Source of the DNA: an uncultured Ruminiclostridium sp.
GTDB taxonomy: Bacteria > Bacillota > Clostridia > Oscillospirales > Ruminococcaceae
Direction: 5' to 3'
Length of the DNA: 64,000 nt
Assembly (NCBI GenBank): GCA_947630175.1
Contig: CANRGJ010000003.1
Location: 1-64,000, forward strand
The translations under genes were made by a program, and so were the position numbers. The notes under the pieces are model-generated. The model was given only the letters and a program-made list of their open reading frames with translations, was not told the origin of the DNA and ran no database searches. How positions within the stretch are numbered: position 1 is the first letter of the stretch; each line of letters begins with the position of its first letter. Below are positions 1-6,185 of this stretch, in pieces.

Positions 1-168
1 TTTTAAATCCGCCCGCAAAGCGGACACAACCTTTCGGCAGTTTACAGTTGACAGTGTACAGTGTACAGTTGTGGTATCGCCTGCAAATTTTCACCTGTCA
101 TTTCAAATCCGTTTTCGCCAAAGGCGAAAACACCACAACTGTCAACTGTCAACTGTACACTTTTCACT
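1..168. repeat. Dispersed hairpin repeat, tail of one copy plus one full copy
   Basis: Bases 1-30 are the tail of a copy cut by the window edge, with the hairpin CCGCAAAGCGG. Bases 40-168 are a full copy: left arm ACAGTTGACAGTGTACAG, conserved middle 'cctgtcatttcaaatccg', inner hairpin TTCGCC-AAA-GGCGAA, and right arm CAACTGTCAACTGTCAACTG. The arms are inverted relative to each other, so the copy can fold into one long stem. Related copies lie near 17.0, 23.8 (partial), 28.3, 33.8, 43.9, 48.2, 55.4 and 55.7 kb. I recognise no transposase or named family. Confidence 0.85.
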
Positions 169-193
169 GGCAACCGGCAAAGCCGGTTGCCAA

Positions 194-325
194 CTGAGCC
201 TTTGATTACGGGACGGGTTACCTGCTCACAGTCGGAGATACGCTTAATGCTGCTCGGTTCCCCGCCTGACATGGTTCACGGCTCCGTCTTGAGCAGGGCT
301 TCCCGACCCGTAATCAAAGGCTCAG
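194..325 (-). ncRNA. ffs: Signal recognition particle RNA, small bacterial type
   Basis: On the minus strand the 19-nt ends are perfect complements and form the closing stem. The apical part has the conserved SRP helix-8 signature: GTCAGG, a GGAA tetraloop, then GAGCAGC and the ATTAAG side. It scaffolds Ffh (SRP54) for co-translational targeting to FtsY and the membrane. At about 130 nt with no visible Alu domain it is the short 4.5S-like form rather than the ~270-nt Bacillus form. A further GC-rich hairpin (171-193, GGCAACCGGC/GCCGGTTGCC) follows the 3' end but lacks a T tract, so its role as terminator is uncertain. Confidence 0.85.
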
Positions 326-383
326 AAGACATTCTGAAGTTCAAAGCTCAATAAAATAATTTTATCGTAAGAGTATTTAATAT

Positions 384-412
384 ATTATAACCTATATATG
401 GGAAAAAATCAA
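384..412 (-). promoter_or_regulatory. SigA-type promoter of the SRP RNA
   Basis: Minus strand TTGATT (407-412), 17-bp spacer, TATAAT (384-389). It lies about 60 nt upstream of the mature SRP RNA 5' end and no other minus-strand gene is nearby. Confidence 0.7.
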
Positions 413-436
413 GCGGGTAAATCCGAAAAAATTAAC

Positions 437-466
437 AAAACGGGCGATTTTAACCGCCCGTTTTTT
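437..466. terminator. Bidirectional intrinsic terminator after leuS
   Basis: AAAACGGGCG / CGCCCGTTTT stem with an 8-nt loop. T runs flank it on both strands. It lies just past the leuS stop on the minus strand. Confidence 0.8.
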
Positions 467-482
467 GCCGTATTTTACCTCT

Positions 483-2912
483 TTATTTAACTACAATATT
501 CACTAACTTTGCGGGAACGCCAATGGCTTTTACCACCGTTTTGCCCTCTATCAGCTTTTTCACGCCCTCGTCCTCCAAAGCGGCGGCTACAAGTCCGTCC
601 TTGTCAAGGGCGGCGGGAACGTTCAGCTTCGCCTTTACCTTGCCGTTTATCTGAACAGCTATCTCAACGGTTTCCTCAACGCAGAGGGCTTCGTCGTATT
701 TGCACCATTCCTGCTGGTTCAGCACGCCCTCACAGCCGATGTTGACGTAAATTTCTTCGGAAATGTGTGGAGCGAAGGGGTAAAGCAGGGTGAGGAATAT
801 CTTCATCTCGCCCCGATTAACGCTTCCCGTTGCGGAGATCTTGTTCAGCAGGCTCATCAAAGCGGCTATGGCAGTGTTGAATTTCAGCGTTTCAATGTCC
901 TCGCTCACCTTTTTGATAGTGCGGTGGATTTCCGCTTCCAGCTCCTTGCGGCAGGAATCGTCCTCGTTGCAGATGTCCTGCAGCGCCCATACTCTGTCAA
1001 GGAAACGCTTGCAGCCCTTTATTCCCTCGTCCTGCCAGGGGGCGGCTTTCTCAAAGTCACCGATGAACATTTCGTACAGGCGGACGGTGTCTGCGCCGTA
1101 ATCGCGGATAACCTCGTCGGGATTTATTACGTTGCCTTTGGATTTGGACATTTTGGTGAACTGTCCGGGATTTTCAGGGTCCTTGCCCAGTATCATACCG
1201 TGGCTGGTGCGCTTGTTGTAAGGCTCGGGGCAGCTCACAACTCCCAGATCGTAAAGGAATTTGTGCCAGAAGCGGCTGTAAAGCAGGTGAAGGGTGGTAT
1301 GCTCCATACCGCCGTTGTACCAGTCGACGGGAAGCCAGTAATCCAGCGCCTCCTTGCTTGCTACCGCGTCCTTGCAGTGAGGGTCGCAGTACCTCATAAA
1401 GTACCAGCTTGAGCCAGCCCACTGGGGCATTGTGTCGGTCTCCCTCTTTGCAGGACCGCCGCAGTGAGGGCAGGTGGTGTTTATAAAGCTGTCAAGAGTG
1501 GAAAGCGGGCTTTCCCCCGTGTCGGTGGGGAGATAGCTTTCCACCTCGGGGAGCATAAGGGGCAGTTCCTCCTCGGGGATAGGCACCCAGCCGCATTTTT
1601 CACAATATACCAGCGGTATGGGCTCGCCCCAGTAGCGCTGACGGCTGAACACCCAGTCGCGCAGCTTGTAATTCACCTTTTCGTGACCCTTGCCGTTTTC
1701 TTTCAGCCATTTTTTTATTTCCACCTTGGCGTCCTCAACGGAAAGTCCGTCAAGAAATCCGCTGTTTACCATAATTCCCGTGGCGCAGTCGGTGAACGCC
1801 TCTTTCGTAACGTCGCCGCCCTTTACCACCTCGATAATGGGCAGATCAAACACCTTAGCAAATTCATAGTCGCGGGTATCGTGTGCAGGTACCGCCATAA
1901 TCGCGCCTGTGCCGTAGGTCATCAAAACGTAGTCGGAGATGAATATGGGTATCTCTCTGCCGTTCACGGGGTTTATTGCAGTTACTCCCGCCAGCTTGAC
2001 GCCGCTTTTTTCCTTGTTCATCTCGGTGCGGTCAAAGTCGGATTTTCTTGCGGCTTTTTCCTGATACTCCCGTATCTCCGCCATATTGGTCAGCTTGTCC
2101 GCCCACTTTTCAATATAGGGGTGTTCGGGGGCGATTACCATATAAGTTGCTCCGAAAAGGGTATCGGGACGGGTGGTGTAAACGGTAAGCACATCTCCCG
2201 CCGTGGTGTCAAAGTTCACCTCTGCGCCCGTTGAGCGTCCTATCCAGTTTATCTGCGAGGTCTTTACACGCTCGGGATAATCCACAAAGTCAAGGTCCGC
2301 AAGCAGTCTGTGAGCGTACTGCGTTATTTTCAGCATCCACTGGGATTTAACCTTGTGTACCACTTCTCCGCCGCAGCGCTCGCAGCAGCCGTTCACTACT
2401 TCCTCGTTGGCAAGCACGACCTTGCAGGAGGTACACCAGTTCACGGACATTTCCTTTTTATAGGCAAGCCCTTTCTTGAAAAGCTGTAAGAATATCCACT
2501 GGGTCCACTTGAAATATTCTGGGTCGGTGGTATTCACCTCTCTGTCCCAGTCAAAGGAAAGTCCCAAAGACTTTAACTGCTGTTTAAAGCGGGCGATGTT
2601 GTTCTGTGTTACAACAGCGGGGTGTATCTTATTTTTTATGGCGTAATTCTCCGTGGGCAGGCCGAACGCGTCCCAGCCCATTGGGAACAGCACGTTATAG
2701 CCCTCCATTCTGCGCTTGCGGGCTACGATGTCAAGCGCCGTGTAGGGGCGGGGGTGACCGATATGAAGTCCCTGGCCTGAGGGGTAGGGGAATTCCACCA
2801 GAGCGTAATATTTGGGCTTATCGCTTCCGTTTTCTGCGTGGAAGGTCTTATGCTCGTCCCAGTAATCCTGCCATTTCTTTTCTATTGCCGCATAATCGTA
2901 ATTCTTTTTCAT
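483..2912 (-). CDS. leuS: Leucyl-tRNA synthetase
   Basis: Class I aminoacyl-tRNA synthetase charging tRNA-Leu in the cytoplasm. Signatures: HIGH (residues 50-53, in GQGLHIGH), a Cys-rich zinc-like module (CTSC...CERC), a CP1 editing domain with the [11 protein letters not shown] segment, further CEKC and CPHC pairs, and KMSKS in [10 protein letters not shown]. Length of 809 aa matches bacterial LeuRS. I chose the third in-frame ATG ([14 protein letters not shown]) because AGAGGA lies 8 nt upstream; an ATG at 2942 would add ten residues and lacks a good ribosome binding site. It is a single gene with its own promoter and a terminator just beyond its stop. I see no T-box leader; the 5' leader is only about 40 nt. 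Confidence 0.97.
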   Translation of the reverse strand: MKKNYDYAAIEKKWQDYWDEHKTFHAENGSDKPKYYALVEFPYPSGQGLHIGHPRPYTALDIVARKRRMEGYNVLFPMGWDAFGLPTENYAIKNKIHPAVVTQNNIARFKQQLKSLGLSFDWDREVNTTDPEYFKWTQWIFLQLFKKGLAYKKEMSVNWCTSCKVVLANEEVVNGCCERCGGEVVHKVKSQWMLKITQYAHRLLADLDFVDYPERVKTSQINWIGRSTGAEVNFDTTAGDVLTVYTTRPDTLFGATYMVIAPEHPYIEKWADKLTNMAEIREYQEKAARKSDFDRTEMNKEKSGVKLAGVTAINPVNGREIPIFISDYVLMTYGTGAIMAVPAHDTRDYEFAKVFDLPIIEVVKGGDVTKEAFTDCATGIMVNSGFLDGLSVEDAKVEIKKWLKENGKGHEKVNYKLRDWVFSRQRYWGEPIPLVYCEKCGWVPIPEEELPLMLPEVESYLPTDTGESPLSTLDSFINTTCPHCGGPAKRETDTMPQWAGSSWYFMRYCDPHCKDAVASKEALDYWLPVDWYNGGMEHTTLHLLYSRFWHKFLYDLGVVSCPEPYNKRTSHGMILGKDPENPGQFTKMSKSKGNVINPDEVIRDYGADTVRLYEMFIGDFEKAAPWQDEGIKGCKRFLDRVWALQDICNEDDSCRKELEAEIHRTIKKVSEDIETLKFNTAIAALMSLLNKISATGSVNRGEMKIFLTLLYPFAPHISEEIYVNIGCEGVLNQQEWCKYDEALCVEETVEIAVQINGKVKAKLNVPAALDKDGLVAAALEDEGVKKLIEGKTVVKAIGVPAKLVNIVVK

Positions 2913-2952
2913 CTTCATTTCCTCTGAGTAATTTTTTTGCATTTACGGAAAT

Positions 2953-2982
2953 ATTATAATACCGTCATACCCTGTTTGTCAA
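2953..2982 (-). promoter_or_regulatory. leuS promoter
   Basis: Minus strand TTGACA (2977-2982), 18-bp spacer, TATAAT (2953-2958), about 40 bp upstream of the chosen leuS start. Confidence 0.75.
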
Positions 2983-3012
2983 GCAAAAATTGGTTTTGCG
3001 GCATTTTTTCGG

Positions 3013-3041
3013 TTGACAGTGGGAAAAATTTGTGTTATACT
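3013..3041 (+). promoter_or_regulatory. tRNA-Gln promoter
   Basis: TTGACA (3013-3018), 17-bp spacer, TATACT (3036-3041). The tRNA begins 23 bp downstream. Confidence 0.75.
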
Positions 3042-3064
3042 GTTTGTTGCTGAGTTTCAGATAT

Positions 3065-3140
3065 TGGGCTATAGCCAAGTGGTAAGGCAACGGACTTTGA
3101 CTCCGTCATTCCAGTGGTTCGAATCCACTTAGCCCAACCA
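3065..3140 (+). tRNA. tRNA-Gln (anticodon TTG)
   Basis: 76 nt including an encoded CCA. Acceptor arms TGGGCTA / TAGCCCA pair perfectly. The anticodon loop is CTTTGAC (anticodon TTG) and the T arm is GTGGTTCGAATCCAC. Its 3' end is reiterated twice downstream (see the 98-bp repeat). Confidence 0.97.
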
Positions 3141-3336
3141 AAAAGCTGCGTGCGCCGACGTATGGAGGCGTGCGCAGGTTTTTGCATTTGGTCTTGCGGA
3201 TTCGAACCACTAGGTTCAGAATCCACTTAGCCCAACCAAAAAGCTGCGTGCGCCGACGTATGGAGGCGTGCGCAGGTTTTTGCTTTTGGTCTTGCGGAGG
3301 CGAACCATGAGGTTCAAAATCCACTTAGCCCAACCA
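3125..3336 (+). repeat. Tandem 98-bp repeat of tRNA-Gln 3' end plus terminator
   Basis: The last 16 nt of the tRNA (CCACTTAGCCCAACCA) recur at 3223-3238 and 3321-3336, exactly 98 bp apart. Each full unit also carries a GC-rich hairpin (CTGCGTGCGCC / GGCGTGCGCAG, first copy 3146-3177) followed by TTTTT, which looks like the tRNA terminator. Next comes an inverted copy of the T arm (GGATTCGAACCAC), intact in the first unit and decayed in the second. Only the first tRNA is complete. The arrangement suggests repeated insertion or slippage at a tRNA 3' end. Confidence 0.9.
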
Positions 3337-3347
3337 GCCGCTGAGGT

Positions 3348-3508
3348 GAGATTATAGGTGATAGAACGTATGGTCCCGACGGCAGAGCTGATGTAGATAC
3401 AGACTATACAGATCATGGAAACCTAAGCAGCATCCTGAAGCCCCTCATAAACATAAGTGGGATTGGACTAATCCTACTGCTCCAAAAAGATTGCCATGGG
3501 GTTTTTGA
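3348..3508 (+). pseudogene. Remnant of an RHS-linked polymorphic toxin C-terminus (frameshifted)
   Basis: Frame 1 reads EIIGDRTYGPDGRADVDTDY followed by TDHGN. Around 3421-3424 the reading shifts by one base and continues as PKQHPEAPHKHKWDWTNP, then a stop at 3506-3508. The TDHGN...PxxPHxHxWDW layout resembles C-terminal segments attached to RHS/YD-repeat proteins (from memory). There is no start, no core domain in front and an apparent single-base deletion, so it cannot make the original protein. The immunity-like gene follows 22 bp downstream. Confidence 0.6.
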
Positions 3509-3530
3509 TAAACACGAAAGGGATAAATTT

Positions 3531-3770
3531 ATGGTTCTTAATGATTGGTTGAGTATTGCAGAGCAAAACAGAGAAGTAGATTTTTGTTATAAAAATTGTA
3601 AATATTCCATAAGTGTTAATAATTATGGGCGTTGGTTTTTAACAAAATATAGTGAACCCGAAAAAGCACAAGAATACAATTCCTTTAAAGACTTAATTTT
3701 TAATTCATACATTGAAAAAAAACAATTTTTTCAAATCTGTGAATTGCTTGATGTGATTGCAATTTATTAA
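3531..3770 (+). CDS. Small acidic-to-neutral protein, candidate immunity protein
   Basis: 79 aa with no signal peptide or membrane segment, containing NNYGRWFLTKYSEPEKAQEY and ending in ELLDVIAIY. I do not recognise the family. It lies directly behind the toxin-terminus remnant, where RHS and CDI systems place their immunity gene, and ahead of a second RHS fragment. Composition is A+T-rich like imported toxin/immunity cassettes. The only ribosome-binding-like sequence is a weak AAAGGG stretch about 10 bases before the ATG. The function is inferred from position only. Confidence 0.5.
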   Translation: MVLNDWLSIAEQNREVDFCYKNCKYSISVNNYGRWFLTKYSEPEKAQEYNSFKDLIFNSYIEKKQFFQICELLDVIAIY

Positions 3771-3810
3771 TTAATGAGATTATTGTTAATGTCTAGAAGG
3801 TATTGTTACC

Positions 3811-3900
3811 TATAATTATACCTTTGACGCTTTCGGCAATCTGACTGATTCCACAGGTAATACTGAAAACAGCTACCTCTACCGCGGCGAGCCCTCAAGG
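3811..3900 (+). pseudogene. RHS core fragment
   Basis: One frame reads YNYTFDAFGNLTDSTGN followed by TENSYLYRGE. This matches the RHS repeat-associated core consensus (YxYDAFGN...T...YRYRGE). It has no start, breaks down after YRGE and runs into the GNAT leader. It is a remnant of a displaced RHS tip. Confidence 0.7.
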
Positions 3901-3952
3901 AAGGTTGTGGGTATCTATATTTTTGAAAACATTTTTAAAAAGCGAGGACAAA

Positions 3953-4696
3953 ATGGACTTTAACACCTGTTTTGAAAAGCTGCTCTGTCAGCTTGCAATA
4001 GAATTCAACTGCTCTCCCGACGATTTTCGACGTGAGGAAAATGTGCTTACTTTGTCGAAATTTGACGAAAGGGCGAGGGCTTACAGCGACGAAAAATACT
4101 TTTTCCGTATGGTCACTGCGGGGAGCAACGCGGTTATTACCGCCGACCAGCGTTTACACCCTTTTCTGCGGGGATTTATGGGGAAAACGGGGCATTTTTT
4201 GTTTGAGCTGCCCAACCTGCTCCCGCTGGAAAAGGAGCTGAACAAGTACGGGCAGACTCTTTCCCAATCCTCTCATATGTTCCTGCCCTGCCGTGAGGTA
4301 CAGCCGAGGCTGGCTCTGCCTGTGAAGTGGTTTTACGGCGAGGAGATATTCCCGTTTTACGGGGACGAGCGCTTTCCCAACGCTATATGCGAGAAATTTA
4401 TTCCCCGCAGGCCCGACCGCATAGTGGTCTGCGCCTATGACGGGGAGGAAATTATGGGAATGGCGGGCTGCTCCGAAGACGCAAAGGGCTGGCTCCAGAT
4501 AGGGATAGACGTTATGCCGAAGTATCGCTCACAGGGTGTGGGAACGTATCTTGTGACGCTGATGAAAAACGAGATTGAAAAGCGGGGAGATATTCCGTTT
4601 TACGGCACAAGCCTTTCTAATTATCATTCCTGGAATATCGCGCTGAACAGTGGGTTTAAGCCGAGTTGGGTGGAAATAACGAGCAGACCGAAATAA
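3953..4696 (+). CDS. GNAT-family N-acetyltransferase
   Basis: 247 aa from the ATG at 3953 (MDFNTCFEKLL), chosen because GCGAGG lies about 7 nt upstream; an earlier ATG at 3905 would only add RHS-derived residues. The C-terminal half has the acetyl-CoA-binding stretch RSQGVGTYLVTLM (motif A, Q/RxxGxG) after a beta strand (GWLQIGIDVMPKY), and ends with the usual NSGF loop. The N-terminal ~110 residues do not match a domain I know. The acceptor is unknown. It lies downstream of RHS remnants and is followed by a hairpin at 4718-4739. Confidence 0.75.
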   Translation: MDFNTCFEKLLCQLAIEFNCSPDDFRREENVLTLSKFDERARAYSDEKYFFRMVTAGSNAVITADQRLHPFLRGFMGKTGHFLFELPNLLPLEKELNKYGQTLSQSSHMFLPCREVQPRLALPVKWFYGEEIFPFYGDERFPNAICEKFIPRRPDRIVVCAYDGEEIMGMAGCSEDAKGWLQIGIDVMPKYRSQGVGTYLVTLMKNEIEKRGDIPFYGTSLSNYHSWNIALNSGFKPSWVEITSRPK

Positions 4697-4717
4697 AAAT
4701 ATATCATAAAAAGTCGT

Positions 4718-4739
4718 CTGACGGAATTTTTTCCGTCAG
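4718..4739. terminator. Hairpin after the GNAT gene
   Basis: CTGACGGAA / TTCCGTCAG, 9-bp perfect stem with a TTTT loop. No T run follows, so termination is uncertain. Confidence 0.4.
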
Positions 4740-4744
4740 GCAAT

Positions 4745-4773
4745 TTGATATTTTTGTTATTTTACGGTATAAT
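4745..4773 (+). promoter_or_regulatory. Promoter of the isochorismatase-like gene
   Basis: TTGATA (4745-4750), 17-bp spacer, TATAAT (4768-4773), 49 bp before the ATG. Confidence 0.7.
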
Positions 4774-4822
4774 TCTGAGTAAGTGATCTTCTTGATAGAT
4801 TGAAATTGACGGAGGAATTATA

Positions 4823-5347
4823 ATGGTACTTTTAGTTGTAGATACGCAAAAAGGAATTACAAATAATAAACTTTTTAAGTTTGAATTGTTTGAGTCTCAT
4901 GTAAAAGAACTGATTGAAAAAGCCCGTCAAAACAATATTGAGATCATCTTTATCCGACACGATGACGGCGTTGGCTGCGAACTTACAAAGGGCAATGAAG
5001 AATTTGAAATATATGATTTGTTTAAACCTGCCGAAAATGAACTTGTTTTTGATAAAAGCGTAAACAGCGCATTTAAAAATACAGGCTTGTTGGAATATCT
5101 GAAGCAGAAAAATGAAAACACAATTATAATTATCGGACTGCAAACCGATTACTGCATAGACGCAACTGTAAAATCAGGTTTTGAACACGGTTTCAAAATG
5201 ATCGTTCCCGCTTATACAAACAGTACGTTTGATAATATGTATATGACTGCTGAGCAAACCTACAAATATTACAACGAATTTATATGGAACAAAAGATATG
5301 CTGAATGTATCCCTTTTGATAAAACTCTTGAACTGATGAATAAATAA
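4823..5347 (+). CDS. Isochorismatase-family cysteine hydrolase
   Basis: 174 aa cytoplasmic alpha/beta hydrolase of the isochorismatase/nicotinamidase superfamily. The expected catalytic triad is visible: Asp7 (LVVDTQ), Lys78 (FDKSVNSAF) and Cys111 (GLQTDYCIDAT), with the family's TDYCIDAT motif. Ribosome binding site GGAGG lies 9 nt upstream. Substrate cannot be assigned; members cleave amides, carbamoyl groups or isochorismate. It is monocistronic, with its own promoter and a strong terminator touching its stop codon. Confidence 0.88.
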   Translation: MVLLVVDTQKGITNNKLFKFELFESHVKELIEKARQNNIEIIFIRHDDGVGCELTKGNEEFEIYDLFKPAENELVFDKSVNSAFKNTGLLEYLKQKNENTIIIIGLQTDYCIDATVKSGFEHGFKMIVPAYTNSTFDNMYMTAEQTYKYYNEFIWNKRYAECIPFDKTLELMNK

Positions 5348-5378
5348 TACCATCGGCTGACAGCCGATGGTATTTTTT
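5346..5378. terminator. Strong intrinsic terminator
   Basis: Perfect 13-bp stem AATACCATCGGCT / AGCCGATGGTATT, 3-nt loop, followed by TTTTT on the plus strand. It separates the hydrolase from the folC fragment. Confidence 0.9.
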
Positions 5379-5389
5379 CTTATTTTGTT

Positions 5390-5901
5390 TTATTGTTGTT
5401 TCCCCAATTCCTGCCTCATCACTCCGCACAAATACAGCGACCCGCAAACTACTTTAAGCTGATTCCCCGTTTCCTCCGCCAATTTTATCGCTTCGGCAGG
5501 GCTTGCGGCTTTTTGGCAGAATTTCCCCGCTTTTTCGGCGATTTTCGCTATTTTCTCGGCGGGGACGGCGTCGGGGGAGAAAAAGTCCGCCGCCACAACG
5601 CTGTCAAACAGCGGGAGCAGTAATTTCAGCGCTCCCTCCCAGTCCTTTGTTTTCAACATTCCCGTAACAAGGGTCTTGCTGTCGGCGTTTTCTTTCAGCA
5701 GGGCGGAAACGGCGGCGGCGCCTGAAACGTTGTGCGCTCCGTCTATCAGCCAGCCGTTTTTGAAACGCTCCGTTCTTGCGGGTACGGCGGCGTTTTCCAA
5801 AGCAAAGCGTATGCTTTCCTCGGAAACGTTCAAAAGTCTTAACGTTTCTATTGCGGCGACGGCGTTCACCGCCTGATGCTTTCCGCACATTTTCGTGCGG
5901 A
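5390..5901 (-). pseudogene. Duplicated 3' fragment of folC
   Basis: Encodes the C-terminal ~170 residues of FolC (from RTKMCGKHQAVNAVAAIETL to the end), nearly identical to the intact folC at 13294-14529. The nucleotide match runs from about 5404 to 5901, with roughly 15-20 differences in ~500 bp and none in the ~110 bp next to the breakpoint. Upstream of 5901 the reading frame stays open to 5980 but that sequence is unrelated. No N-terminal ATP-binding half is present, so it is non-functional. It forms the left boundary of the TIR island. Confidence 0.93.
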
Positions 5902-5939
5902 AGTGCGTCTGATAACTAATATATGCGCGCTGTGCTAAG

Positions 5940-5974
5940 AAAAAGCGCCCCGAATTTATAAAAAATCCGAGGCG
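5940..5974 (-). terminator. Terminator of the TIR island operon
   Basis: On the minus strand, CGCCTCGGATTT pairs with AAATTCGGGGCG (12 bp with two G-T pairs, 5-nt loop), then CTTTTTC. It lies about 210 nt beyond the last gene of the operon and just inside the folC fragment boundary. Confidence 0.7.
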
Positions 5975-5986
5975 GGTCATTTCATT

Positions 5987-6015
5987 TTGACTATAATAAA
6001 CGAAGCCTGTATACT
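5987..6015 (+). promoter_or_regulatory. Plus-strand promoter facing the island operon
   Basis: TTGACT (5987-5992), 17-bp spacer, TATACT (6010-6015). It fires into the 3' end of the minus-strand operon. The 170 bp behind it hold only a possible 30-codon ORF at 6087-6179 (starts MDFKILRESQH, ends SEVLLIG) with no clear ribosome binding site. It could drive a short RNA or be fortuitous. Confidence 0.45.
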
Positions 6016-6185
6016 TGCTTTAAATCATAAATTTGCAGCGCGCTTCCCAATTTTTAAAATTTGTGCCTGTTATTCGTCGTGCATATATGGATTTTAAAAT
6101 ATTAAGAGAATCGCAGCATCCGCCTGTTGACCCAAAAACAAAGGGCCACTCTTTTTCTGAGGTTTTGTTAATAGGCTGACATATT

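Noticed and set aside
194-325. Inverted-repeat-bounded element, first taken for a MITE
   Set aside because: The minus strand has the SRP helix-8 signature with GGAA tetraloop; the inverted ends are the RNA's closing stem.
1464-2234. 256-aa ORF opposite leuS
   Set aside because: It is the reverse strand of leuS; no family features and the leuS reading is unmistakable. Similar long antisense ORFs opposite yidC, YfhO and the large exported protein were dropped for the same reason.
2913-3060. T-box leader for leuS
   Set aside because: The promoter lies only ~40 bp from the start; no room or T-box core sequence.
3125-3336. CRISPR-like array
   Set aside because: Three copies of only 16 bases with 98-bp steps, spacers nearly identical to each other, and the repeat is the tRNA 3' end. 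Not a CRISPR.
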